Below are positions 16,569 through 25,220 of a stretch of 64,000 nucleotides of DNA, piece by piece (position 1 is the first letter of the stretch; every line of letters starts with the position of its first letter). The notes under the pieces are model-generated. The model saw only the letters and a list, made by a program, of their open reading frames with translations. It was not told where the DNA came from and did no database searches. Source of the stretch: UBA2988 sp965237965 (GTDB lineage: Bacteria > Gemmatimonadota > Gemmatimonadetes > Longimicrobiales > Gaopeijiaceae); NCBI GenBank assembly GCA_965237965.1, contig CBDEGT010000002.1, forward strand, positions 930,001 through 994,000. Direction: 5' to 3'. The position numbers and the translations under genes are program-made.

Positions 16569-17596
16569 GGATCGCCGTGGTGATGGGGGGCACCTCCGAC
16601 GAGCGCGACGTCTCGCTCGCCTCGGGCGCGCAGGTCGCGGCCGCGCTGCGAGCTGCGGGGCACGATGTTGTCGCGTTCGACACCGCGCGAGGCTCTCTGT
16701 CCGAGGCCGAGGAAGGCGAGATCCTCGATTCGGGCGTGCGCGCGCTTCCACCGAACAAGCACGCGCTCGATCTGCTCGAGAGCGGCGATACGACCATGCT
16801 CACCGAATCGCCGGAAGTCAGGGACGCGGATCTCTTCTTCCTCGCGCTTCACGGTGGCCAGGGTGAGGACGGAACGCTCCAGGCGCTGCTCGAGATCACC
16901 GGGGTGCCCTACACGGGGAGCGATCCCACCGGGTGCGTGCTGGCGATGGACAAGGACCTCAGCAAACGTTTACTGCGTGATGCGGGTATCCCTACACCCG
17001 ACTGGTTGATGGGACCGGGGCCCAGCGCCGAAGAGGCGGCCGCCCAGCTGGGGCTGCCCATGATCGTAAAGGCCGCGCGGGGCGGGTCGTCTCTGCGCCT
17101 GCGACTGGCCCACGACATGGAAGAACTGACGGACGCGGTGGAGGAGGCGAACGGCTACGACGACGCTGTCGTGTTCGAGCGCTACGTGCGTGGTCGAGAG
17201 CTCACGGTGGCGATCCTCGGGGACGAGGCGCTGCCCGTCGGCGAGATCATCCCCGAGAACGAGATCTTCGACTACGAGTGCAAGTACCAACCCGGCATGG
17301 CAGCGGAGATCTTCCCCGCCGATATTCCAGAGGCGCTCGCCCGGGGGCTCCGGAAGCTCGCGCTCCTCACCCACCGGACCCTCCGGCTCGACGGCTTCTC
17401 GCGTGTGGACTTCATCGTGGATGAGAACGGCGGGGTGTGGTGTCTGGAGGCGAACAACCTCCCAGGGATGACCGCGGCAAGCCTCGTACCCAAGGCGGCG
17501 CGAGCGGCCGGCATGTCGTTTCCGGAGCTGTGCGACCGGATCGCACGGCTGGCGCTCGAGCGTCGGGGCTGGCGGTCACCGGCGCAGGGCTCCTGA
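16565..17596 (+). CDS. ddl: D-alanine--D-alanine ligase
   Basis: This 343-aa ATP-grasp enzyme makes the D-Ala-D-Ala dipeptide for peptidoglycan. The signatures are VVMGGTSDERDVSL at the N-terminus, LALHGGQGEDGTLQALLE, YTGSDPTGCVLAMDK, the glycine-rich KAARGGSSLRLR and LEANNLPGMTAASLVPKA with the metal-binding Glu and Asn. The GTG start overlaps the TGA of the preceding gene (GTGA). It stands away from any mur/fts cluster. Confidence 0.94.
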   Translation: MRIAVVMGGTSDERDVSLASGAQVAAALRAAGHDVVAFDTARGSLSEAEEGEILDSGVRALPPNKHALDLLESGDTTMLTESPEVRDADLFFLALHGGQGEDGTLQALLEITGVPYTGSDPTGCVLAMDKDLSKRLLRDAGIPTPDWLMGPGPSAEEAAAQLGLPMIVKAARGGSSLRLRLAHDMEELTDAVEEANGYDDAVVFERYVRGRELTVAILGDEALPVGEIIPENEIFDYECKYQPGMAAEIFPADIPEALARGLRKLALLTHRTLRLDGFSRVDFIVDENGGVWCLEANNLPGMTAASLVPKAARAAGMSFPELCDRIARLALERRGWRSPAQGS

Positions 17597-17627
17597 CGTA
17601 GGAGAAGGGGGAGGATCAGAGAAGACG

Positions 17628-18464
17628 ATGGCATACAGGACGGGTGGTTTCGGCTTCGGTGGGTTCGCGCTCACCCCGATCGTGAAGCGGTTGATCATCG
17701 CCAACGTGGCGGCGTTCCTGCTGACCTGGATGCTGCCCGTCCGCTGGGTGCTGGAGTGGCTCGCCTTCCGTCCGGACCACGTGCTGACGCGGCCGTGGGG
17801 CGCGATCACGTACATGTTCGTGCACGCAGACCTGATGCACCTGCTGCTGAACATGCTCGTGCTCTTCTTCTTCGGACCTCCGTTGGAAGGGCGCTGGGGC
17901 TCGCGCGAGTTCCTCAGGTATTACCTGATCTGTGGCCTGGGCGGCGTCCTGCTGTCCTTCCTGCTCGCCCCGGGAGCGCCCATCGTCGGCGCTTCGGCGG
18001 CCGCGTACGGCCTGATGCTCGCGTTCGCGATGGCCTGGCCGGACGCGCCGATCTACGTCTGGGCCATCTTCCCGGTCAAGGCCAAGTACCTGGTCGGATT
18101 CCTCTTCATGATGACGCTGCTGAGCGCCTTCAACGCGCCCGGCGGCGCGGTCGCCCACATGGCCCACCTGGGTGGCCTGCTCACGGGGCTGGCCTACCTG
18201 AAGTCGGACTGGCGACCGCGGGCGCGATTCGCGGCGCGCAGGAAGCGAACGACCCGGGCGCGACGCCTCGCGATCGTGCCGCGCGACGAGGAGCCTCGGG
18301 AGCCGCCCCCGCCGGATGCCGGCTGGCGCAGCGCGGACGAGGGCCAGCTCCTGGACGCGGTCGACCGAGTGCTGGACAAGATCTCGGCAGAAGGCATCTC
18401 GGCGCTCACCACAGAGGAGCGCGGACTGCTGGACGAGGTTTCGCGCCGGCACCGGACCCACTGA
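17628..18464 (+). CDS. Rhomboid-family intramembrane serine protease
   Basis: This 278-aa inner-membrane protease has about six helices. His71 and Asn75 (HLLLNM), nucleophile Ser123 in GASAAAYG and His180 in AHLGG give the rhomboid catalytic set. A basic cytoplasmic tail of roughly 80 residues follows. It ends in a helical segment (AEGISALTTEERGLLDEVSR) seen as a C-terminal extension in many bacterial rhomboids. A purine-rich stretch precedes the ATG. Substrates are unknown. Confidence 0.92.
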   Translation: MAYRTGGFGFGGFALTPIVKRLIIANVAAFLLTWMLPVRWVLEWLAFRPDHVLTRPWGAITYMFVHADLMHLLLNMLVLFFFGPPLEGRWGSREFLRYYLICGLGGVLLSFLLAPGAPIVGASAAAYGLMLAFAMAWPDAPIYVWAIFPVKAKYLVGFLFMMTLLSAFNAPGGAVAHMAHLGGLLTGLAYLKSDWRPRARFAARRKRTTRARRLAIVPRDEEPREPPPPDAGWRSADEGQLLDAVDRVLDKISAEGISALTTEERGLLDEVSRRHRTH

Positions 18465-18622
18465 CGGGTTCTCGGGTCCGCTAACGGTCGTCGGGGCCGG
18501 CCTCGTGGCCGGGAAACCCACGGCCCGCTCCGGGTACTCCCTGCCCGACCCCGGCGGCACGCCCGCATCTCGCGGTACGTCGGCCGATCCAGCCGGGTCG
18601 TTTCCGTCAAGGAGCCGAAGCC

Positions 18623-20860
18623 ATGAAGTGGGACCTGCGTTTCCCTCCGGCCCTCGTGGCCTCGGTCTTCCTCTCGCTGACCGCGTGTTCCGGCGGAGGT
18701 CAACCGCCGGAGCCGTCCGCACCCCCTCCTGCTTCAAGCCCGACTCCCATTGCCGACGCACGAGTACCAGAGGGCGCAGCGGTCGCGGTGCCTTTGGGAG
18801 TGGATCTCGACACCGTGCAAGCGGGGCGCTTCGATTTCGGCAAGATGTGGACGTTCGAGTTTCCGCCGATCGAGTACTTCCAGGAAGCGTACGACTTCGC
18901 TCCGGACGCCGCCTGGTTCGACCGCGCTCGCTTGAGTGCGCTCCGGATTCCGGGTTGCTCTGCGTCGTTCGTTTCGCCAAACGGCCTGGTGATGACCAAC
19001 CATCACTGCGCGCGCGACCACCTCGCGGCGGTGTCCCGCGACGGAGAGAGCCTGATCGAGGACGGCTTCTACGCGCGCACCGCGGCCGAAGAGCGGGCGA
19101 TCGAGGACTTCGAGGCGGATCAGCTGATCGACCTCGTCGATGTCACCGACGAGGTCGAGTCCCGGTTGGAGGGCAAGGACGACGACGAGCGCAGCGAGGC
19201 TCAGGAAGAGGTATTCGAGGAGATACAGGAGCGCATTTCGGACGAGCGTGGCGGCGAGGGCGCCGGGATCCACGTCGAGGTGATCTCGTTGTTCGCGGGC
19301 GGTCACTACTCCGCATACGTGTTCCGGCGCTACACCAACGTCAAGCTGGTAATGGCACCCGAGCTCCAGATCGGCTTCTACGGCGGCTTTCCGGACAACT
19401 TCAGCTATCCACGTTACAATCTGGATTTCTCGTTTCTGCGCGTGTACGACGACGAGGGCAACCCGCTCAACAGCGCCGACCACTTCTTCAAGCTCGACGA
19501 CGACGGTCTCGGGGTGGGCGACGCCGTGTTCGGGATCGGCAATCCCGGGAGCACGAGCCGGCTCCAGACCGTTGCCGAGCTTGAATTCAGCCGAGACGTG
19601 GGCGACCGGGGCGTTCTGGCTTTCATTGAGAACCGCATCGAGGCGCTGCTGGCGTTCCAAGAGACGAACCCGGAAGCAGCCCGTCGATTGGACTTGAGCA
19701 ACGACATCTTCAGCCTCCAAAATAGCCAGGAAGCCTATACGGGGCAGCTCGCGGGGCTCGCCGATCCCGTTATCCTGACCAAGCGGCTGCGCGCGCAGGA
19801 GGAGTTCCAGGACTCACTCGAGACGCCCGCCCGAGCCCGCGAGTACGGCGACTTGATCGCGCGCATGGCGGAGATTCAGGAGACCAAGCGGGAGCAGGCG
19901 CCCGCTTATGCGACCTTTCTCGCTCTGACCAGCGAAGACTACGAGTCGTCCACATTCGCGCGCGCGCTGATCGGCCTCCAGGTCATGAACGTAGGGCGCA
20001 CGAACCCAGCTGCCGGGGCTGGCCTCCGCACACAGTTCCGTGTGATTGACGACAAGCCCGTCGAGCTCGAGGTCGCGCTCATGGCGGCGCGCCTGCAGGA
20101 GTTCGCCGACAACTACGGAGCGGACACGCCGTGGGTGCGGGGGATCCTCCAGGACCAGACTCCCGAGCAGGCCGCGCGGGCCATCCACGCGCGGTCGGTG
20201 CTCTCGGACTCGGCTACCGCGATCGCCGCCGTCGAGGGGATGAGCTTGCGACCCAACGATCCGGCCATGCTGGTGGTGCAAGGGTACCTGCCCGCGTTCC
20301 AGGCCTTCCAGCGGATGCTGGGCGAGGTCTCGGCCGAGGAAGAGCGCATCGCGGCGCGTCTCGGTCGCGCGCGCATGAACATCTTCGGCACCGATGTTCT
20401 TCCGCCCGACGCCACGTTCTCGCTTCGTATCGCCGACGGCGTCGTGGAAGGCTACCCGTACAACGGCACGGTTGCGCCCGCCTTCACCACGCTGTTCGGA
20501 CTCTACGACCGGCACTACTCGTTCGGGTCTCAGTATGCGGATCCGGATGCGTCACTCTGGGCGCTTCCAGAGCGCTGGCTAGGGGTACCGGACGATCTGG
20601 ATCTGAGCACGGAAGTAAACTTCGTGTTCACCGCAGACATCATTGGCGGCAACTCGGGGGCGCCCGTGGTCGACCGTGAACTGGAGTTGGTCGGCCTGAT
20701 TTTCGACGGCAACATGGAGAGTCTGACGGCCGACTACATCTACCTGCCCGAGCTGAACCGGGCGGTTGCGGTGGACGTGCGCGGCATCGTCGAGGCGCTG
20801 GACGCGGTCTACGAGATGGATGAGCTGGTAGCCGAGCTCAGGAGTGGCCAGACGCCCTGA
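18623..20860 (+). CDS. S46-family dipeptidyl-peptidase, lipoprotein
   Basis: This 745-aa exported peptidase is of the DPP7/DPP11 family, which removes dipeptides from the N-terminus of oligopeptides in the envelope. The signal ends LSLTAC (Cys22), so the protein is probably membrane-tethered. The catalytic histidine is in MTNHHCA (residues 124-130) and nucleophile Ser678 in GGNSGAPVVD. Length matches the family, which has a chymotrypsin fold with a large helical insert. GGAG lies eight bases before the ATG. DPP7 versus DPP11 specificity cannot be settled by eye. Confidence 0.93.
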   Translation: MKWDLRFPPALVASVFLSLTACSGGGQPPEPSAPPPASSPTPIADARVPEGAAVAVPLGVDLDTVQAGRFDFGKMWTFEFPPIEYFQEAYDFAPDAAWFDRARLSALRIPGCSASFVSPNGLVMTNHHCARDHLAAVSRDGESLIEDGFYARTAAEERAIEDFEADQLIDLVDVTDEVESRLEGKDDDERSEAQEEVFEEIQERISDERGGEGAGIHVEVISLFAGGHYSAYVFRRYTNVKLVMAPELQIGFYGGFPDNFSYPRYNLDFSFLRVYDDEGNPLNSADHFFKLDDDGLGVGDAVFGIGNPGSTSRLQTVAELEFSRDVGDRGVLAFIENRIEALLAFQETNPEAARRLDLSNDIFSLQNSQEAYTGQLAGLADPVILTKRLRAQEEFQDSLETPARAREYGDLIARMAEIQETKREQAPAYATFLALTSEDYESSTFARALIGLQVMNVGRTNPAAGAGLRTQFRVIDDKPVELEVALMAARLQEFADNYGADTPWVRGILQDQTPEQAARAIHARSVLSDSATAIAAVEGMSLRPNDPAMLVVQGYLPAFQAFQRMLGEVSAEEERIAARLGRARMNIFGTDVLPPDATFSLRIADGVVEGYPYNGTVAPAFTTLFGLYDRHYSFGSQYADPDASLWALPERWLGVPDDLDLSTEVNFVFTADIIGGNSGAPVVDRELELVGLIFDGNMESLTADYIYLPELNRAVAVDVRGIVEALDAVYEMDELVAELRSGQTP

Positions 20861-21028
20861 GCGCGGCGCAGTGAGCCTCGCTTGACCCCGGGGGGGGCAC
20901 CCGCCCTACTATCCTCTGGTCCCCGAGGCACGTGGCTCGCGGCCCGGGCCGGTCCTCCCGGACCCGCCCGAACGGGTGCCCTACCCGGTCTCCCGCCTCC
21001 CATCTCACCTATCGATCAGGAGGGTGTC

Positions 21029-23137
21029 GTGGCGTTCGCCAAAGAGTTCACAACGGAGAAGATCCGTAACCTCGCTGTACTCGGTCACGGAGGGTCCGGG
21101 AAGACAGCGCTGATCGACGCGCTCTGCTTCGTCGCCGGGACCTCCAGACGGCACGGTGATCCCGCTGAGGGTCAGGCCCTTACCATGCACACGCCCGAGG
21201 AAGCCGCCCACGGAATCTCCATCCAGCTCACGCCCGCTTACGCTGACCATCTCGATCACAAGATCAACTTCATCGACACCCCCGGATACCTCGACTTCAC
21301 AGGTGAGGCGCTGGCCGCCACGCGCGTGGCCGACGCGGCGCTCATCGTGCTCGGGGCCACCGCGGGAGTCGAGGTCGGGACCGAGCGGGTGTGGGAGTAC
21401 TGCGAGGCGCGCGGCCTTCCCCGGATCTTCTACGTGTCCATGATGGACAAGGAGCACGCGCGCTTCGAGCATGTTTACGAGGAGGCCAAGACGCGTCTCA
21501 CCACCAAGGTGATTCCAGTCGAGTTCCCGATCGGTGAGGGAGAGAACTTCCGCGGGATCGTCAACCTCTTCACTGAGCGGGCCCACGTCTACAAGAAGGG
21601 TACGACCACCGGGGAGTACGAGGAGACCGACGTCCCGGACGAGCTGCGTGAGAAGTTCAATGCGTACGAGACCGAGCTTCAGGAGACGCTCGCTACTGCA
21701 GACGAGACGCTGCTCGATAAGTATCTGGCCGAGGGCCACATCAGCCGCGATGAAGCTGTCGATGCCATGCACCGCCTGATGGCACGAGGCGAAGTCTGCC
21801 CTCTGTTCTGCGGATCGTCGAAGCTTACGTATGGCATGCGTGCGCTTCTCAAAGAGATTGTCGAGCTGTGCCCGAGCCCACAGGAGGCGCGCACCGAGCA
21901 CGCCACGCGCCCCGGTCTCGATCAGGGCGTCGAACTGAAGGCGTCCGACGAAGGTCCTCTGGCGGCCCTCGTGTTCAAGACCACCACTGAGCCCCACGTT
22001 GGAGAACTTTCCTTCTTCAAAGTGATGAGCGGCGTGATCGAGAACGGGATGGAGGTCGTGAACGGGTCCAACCAGAGAAGCGAGAAGCTCGGCCACCTCT
22101 CGATCGCTCAGGGCAAGGAAAGAATCGAGGTGCCTCGATTACACGCGGGTGACATCGGTGTCGTGGCGAAGCTAAAGCACACGCACACCAACGACACGCT
22201 GTGTAGCAAGGATCGCCCGTTGCAGGTTACCCGGATTGACTTTCCCAGGCCCGACATCTCGATCGCGATCAAGGGCGCTACACGAAATGACGACGATAAG
22301 CTGGGCGAGGTGCTACCTCGGCTGCACGAGGAGGATCCCACCTTTACTGCCGACTTCAACGCCGAGCTGCACCAGACCATCGCACGCGGTATCGGCGAGC
22401 TCCATCTGGACATCCAGATCGAGCGCATGAAGCGGAAATACAACGTCGACGTCGAGACCGAACAGCCGAAGATCGCATATCGCGAGACGCTCACCGGAAC
22501 GGGCGAGGGGCAGGGGCGCTTCAAGAAGCAGACGGGTGGCCGGGGTCAGTTCGGGGACTGCTGGGTCCGGTTCAAGCCGCTACCCCGGGGTGAGGGCTAC
22601 CTGTTCAGCAATGTAATCAAGGGTGGCGTGATTCCTGGCAAGTTCATTCCCTCGGTGAACAAGGGAATTCAGGAAGCGGCACGACGCGGCGTGCTCGCGG
22701 GCTTCCCGCTGGTGGACTTCACTGCCGAGTGCTACGACGGCTCTTTCCACTCCGTCGATTCGTCCGATATCGCGTTCCAGCTGGCGGGCTCCCTCGCCTT
22801 CAACAAGATCGTCCCGCAGGCTCGGCCGGTGCTGCTGGAGCCCGTCATGGAGGTAGCCGTCACGACGCCGGACGAGTACGTGGGCGACATCATGGGCGAT
22901 TTGACCCAGCGTCGGGGCAAGGTGCTGGGGATGGAGCCCAGAGACGGGCGCACCGTGATCCGCGCGCTCGTGCCGGAGGCCGAGCTGTACAAGTACGCAG
23001 CCGCGCTGCGGGCGATGACTCAGGGCCGCGCCCACCACAGCCGCGACTTCGCGAGCTACGAGCAGGTGCCGGACCACGAGGCGCAGAAAATCATCTCCGA
23101 GCGGAAGCAGCAGAAGGAGGAGATGCAGCACGCTTGA
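21029..23137 (+). CDS. EF-G-like translational GTPase (EF-G-2 type)
   Basis: This 702-aa GTPase has all five EF-G domains. The P-loop is GHGGSGKT instead of the canonical GHVDHGKT, and switch II reads DTPGYLDF, replacing the catalytic histidine of DTPGHVDF with Tyr. Both changes are typical of the EF-G-2 paralogues known from Thermus and actinobacteria, which are not the main elongation factor. Domain IV motif GGRGQFGDCWV and the C-terminal YKYAAALRAMTQGRAHHSR region are intact. AGGAGG sits five bases before the GTG at 21029. Confidence 0.9.
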   Translation: MAFAKEFTTEKIRNLAVLGHGGSGKTALIDALCFVAGTSRRHGDPAEGQALTMHTPEEAAHGISIQLTPAYADHLDHKINFIDTPGYLDFTGEALAATRVADAALIVLGATAGVEVGTERVWEYCEARGLPRIFYVSMMDKEHARFEHVYEEAKTRLTTKVIPVEFPIGEGENFRGIVNLFTERAHVYKKGTTTGEYEETDVPDELREKFNAYETELQETLATADETLLDKYLAEGHISRDEAVDAMHRLMARGEVCPLFCGSSKLTYGMRALLKEIVELCPSPQEARTEHATRPGLDQGVELKASDEGPLAALVFKTTTEPHVGELSFFKVMSGVIENGMEVVNGSNQRSEKLGHLSIAQGKERIEVPRLHAGDIGVVAKLKHTHTNDTLCSKDRPLQVTRIDFPRPDISIAIKGATRNDDDKLGEVLPRLHEEDPTFTADFNAELHQTIARGIGELHLDIQIERMKRKYNVDVETEQPKIAYRETLTGTGEGQGRFKKQTGGRGQFGDCWVRFKPLPRGEGYLFSNVIKGGVIPGKFIPSVNKGIQEAARRGVLAGFPLVDFTAECYDGSFHSVDSSDIAFQLAGSLAFNKIVPQARPVLLEPVMEVAVTTPDEYVGDIMGDLTQRRGKVLGMEPRDGRTVIRALVPEAELYKYAAALRAMTQGRAHHSRDFASYEQVPDHEAQKIISERKQQKEEMQHA

Positions 23138-23148
23138 GGGCGACGGTC

Positions 23149-23186
23149 GGACGGCGACCACCAAACAGCCAAGGTGGTCGCCGTCC
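23149..23186 (+). terminator. Hairpin terminator after the EF-G-like gene
   Basis: A perfect 14-base stem (23149-23162 with 23173-23186) closes a 10-base A-rich loop 11 bases after the stop codon. The following bases are only weakly T-rich. Confidence 0.6.
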
Positions 23187-23337
23187 GCCTGCGTTGATTG
23201 ATCCGCGCCCCCCGGGACGGTTAGCTTCAAAAGCCGAACAGAAACCAAAGTTCCCATCGGTCGGGACGCTCACGGTCCGAGGGGAACACCAGCGGCACCG
23301 TAGGAATCAGGAGCAGGAATCTCCAGGAGACAGCTCC

Positions 23338-24084
23338 GTGGCCGGTCACAGCAAGTGGAAGCAGATCAAGCGCAAGAAGGCCGTCATCGACGCGAAGCGC
23401 GGGCAGGCGTTTACGAAGCTCATTCGCGAGATCACGGTCGCGGCGCGTGCGGGCGGGGGCAGCGTCGAGGGGAACCCGCGCCTGCGCCTTGCAGTGGATA
23501 CCGCCAAGGCGGCCAACATGCCGTCGGAAAACATCGATCGGGCGATCAAGAAGGGCACCGGCGAGTTGGAAGGGGTGAGCTACGAGGAGATCGTCTACGA
23601 GGGATATGGGCCGGGCGGCGTTGCCCTCTACATCGAGGTCGTGACCGACAATCCCAACCGCACGGTCGCCGAGCTCCGCCACATTCTCGAGCGCAACGGG
23701 GGGACCCTCGGGACCAGCGGCTCGGTGGCCTGGCAGTTCGATCGCAAAGGGCAGATCTACGTCGATGCCGAGCGGTACGATGAGGACAGGGTACTGGAGG
23801 CTGCGCTGGAGGTTGGTGCGGAGGACATGGCACATGAGGGGTCCGAGTATGTGGTCGCGACCGCTGCCTCGGTCTTTCATCACGTTCAGGACGAGCTGCG
23901 CTCTGCGGGGATCGAGCCCTCGCAGTCGGAGTTGGCGATGATTCCGCTGGCGGAGGTGGACGTTGTGGGGAAGGAGGCGGAGCGTTTGGTCAAGCTGCTC
24001 GGCCTGCTCGACGACCACGACGACGTTCAGAAGATCCACTCGAACGGGAACATCGACGAGAAGGTGCTGGCCGAGGTCGGATGA
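23338..24084 (+). CDS. yebC: YebC/PmpR-family protein
   Basis: This 248-aa protein starts AGHSKWKQIKRKKAVIDAKR, the hallmark of the family. KLIREITVAARAGG, NMPSENIDRAIKKGTG and YEGYGPGGVALYIEV follow. Family members act as transcription regulators or in relieving ribosome stalling, and are often encoded next to ruvC as here. AGGAG precedes the GTG at 23338. The ruvC gene begins 22 bases after the stop. Confidence 0.93.
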   Translation: MAGHSKWKQIKRKKAVIDAKRGQAFTKLIREITVAARAGGGSVEGNPRLRLAVDTAKAANMPSENIDRAIKKGTGELEGVSYEEIVYEGYGPGGVALYIEVVTDNPNRTVAELRHILERNGGTLGTSGSVAWQFDRKGQIYVDAERYDEDRVLEAALEVGAEDMAHEGSEYVVATAASVFHHVQDELRSAGIEPSQSELAMIPLAEVDVVGKEAERLVKLLGLLDDHDDVQKIHSNGNIDEKVLAEVG

Positions 24085-24106
24085 CCCCGCGCTGCGGGTT
24101 CCCGCT

Positions 24107-24622
24107 TTGAGCGGAGCCGGATCCGGCTCCAACCTCGTCCTCGGCATCGACCCGGGAACCGCCGTGACCGGTTTCGGCGTGGTGGCGCGCGCGGGAGGGG
24201 GGCCGATGTCCCTGGTCGAGTGCGGCGTGATCCGAACCTCGGCCGGTCGGCCGCTTCCGGGTCGGATTCGGGAAATCTACGAGGGCGTGGTCGAGCTCAT
24301 CGAGCGCCACAAACCCACCGTCGTCTCGGTCGAGGACGTATTCCACGGCAAGAACAGCCGCACGGCGCTGTCCCTCGGGCACGCGCGGGGCGCCATCCTG
24401 TTGGCGGCCTCGCTCCGCGACCTCCCGATCTTTGAATACACGGCGGTCGAGATCAAGAAGGCCGTGGTAGGAAACGGTCGCGCAAGCAAGGAGCAGGTGG
24501 CCTTCATGGTTCAGAAGCAGCTCAGTCTGCGGAGTGCTCCAGCCCCGGCTGATGCGGCGGACGGTGTCGCGGCAGCGCTCTGCCACTGCATGACCGGAGC
24601 GTTCAGGAGGTCGGGGACGTGA
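24107..24622 (+). CDS. ruvC: Holliday junction endonuclease RuvC
   Basis: This 171-aa resolvase cuts Holliday junctions symmetrically. The acidic active site is visible as Asp in LGIDPGTAVTGFG, Glu in VSVEDVFHGKN, and Asp residues in DAADGVAAALCH. Length matches E. coli RuvC. The only in-frame start near the N-terminus is the TTG at 24107; no strong ribosome site is seen. It overlaps ruvA by the GTGA junction. Confidence 0.9.
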   Translation: MSGAGSGSNLVLGIDPGTAVTGFGVVARAGGGPMSLVECGVIRTSAGRPLPGRIREIYEGVVELIERHKPTVVSVEDVFHGKNSRTALSLGHARGAILLAASLRDLPIFEYTAVEIKKAVVGNGRASKEQVAFMVQKQLSLRSAPAPADAADGVAAALCHCMTGAFRRSGT

Positions 24623-25212
24623 TCAGTCGTCTGCGCGGCCAGCTCCTCAGCCGCTCCCCCGAGGGGCTTGTCGAGGTCGAGACGGCGGGAGGCGTGGTAT
24701 ACGAGGCCGAGGTGCCGCTCACCGTGCTCCAGCGGATGCCCACACCGGGAGCGCCGGTCGAGCTGCGCACGTTGCAGGTGGTGCGTGCGGAATCGATCGA
24801 GCTGTACGGGTTCCTGGACGACGGCGAACGCGACCTCTTCCGCATGCTGACGACGGTAAAGGGGGTCGGTCCCAAGCTCGCGCTCCAGGCGCTCTCGGCC
24901 TACTCGGCGCCCCGCCTGGCGCGTGCGCTCGCCGAGAAGGATGTGCAAGCACTGGTGCAGGTGAGCGGGATCGGCCGCAAGACCGCTGAGCGCATGGTGC
25001 TGGAGCTCTGGGACAAGGTGTCCGAGCTGGCCGTGGCTGCGACGGCAGGTACGACTGGACCCGAAGCGATGCGGTCCCAGGAGGCTGTGGCCGCGCTGGT
25101 TGCACTCGGCTATACCTTCACCGACGCCGACGACGCGGTTCGGCGTGCGCTCGAAGATGGGGGGGGCGATAGCACCGAGGAGCTGATCAGGAGCGCGCTG
25201 AGCCGGCGCTAA
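24619..25212 (+). CDS. ruvA: Holliday junction branch migration protein RuvA
   Basis: This 197-aa junction-binding protein has the N-terminal OB fold (ISRLRGQLLSRSPEG), two helix-hairpin-helix motifs (VKGVGPKLALQAL and VSGIGRKTAERMVLEL) and the C-terminal domain III that contacts RuvB. The GTG start overlaps the ruvC stop. No ruvB follows; the next gene is on the other strand, so the motor must be encoded elsewhere. Confidence 0.93.
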   Translation: MISRLRGQLLSRSPEGLVEVETAGGVVYEAEVPLTVLQRMPTPGAPVELRTLQVVRAESIELYGFLDDGERDLFRMLTTVKGVGPKLALQALSAYSAPRLARALAEKDVQALVQVSGIGRKTAERMVLELWDKVSELAVAATAGTTGPEAMRSQEAVAALVALGYTFTDADDAVRRALEDGGGDSTEELIRSALSRR

Positions 25213-25220
25213 CGCCGCGG

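Noticed and set aside
24081..24083. ATG overlapping the yebC stop as the ruvC start
   Set aside because: It is in a different frame from the RuvC motifs; the in-frame TTG 24107 fits.
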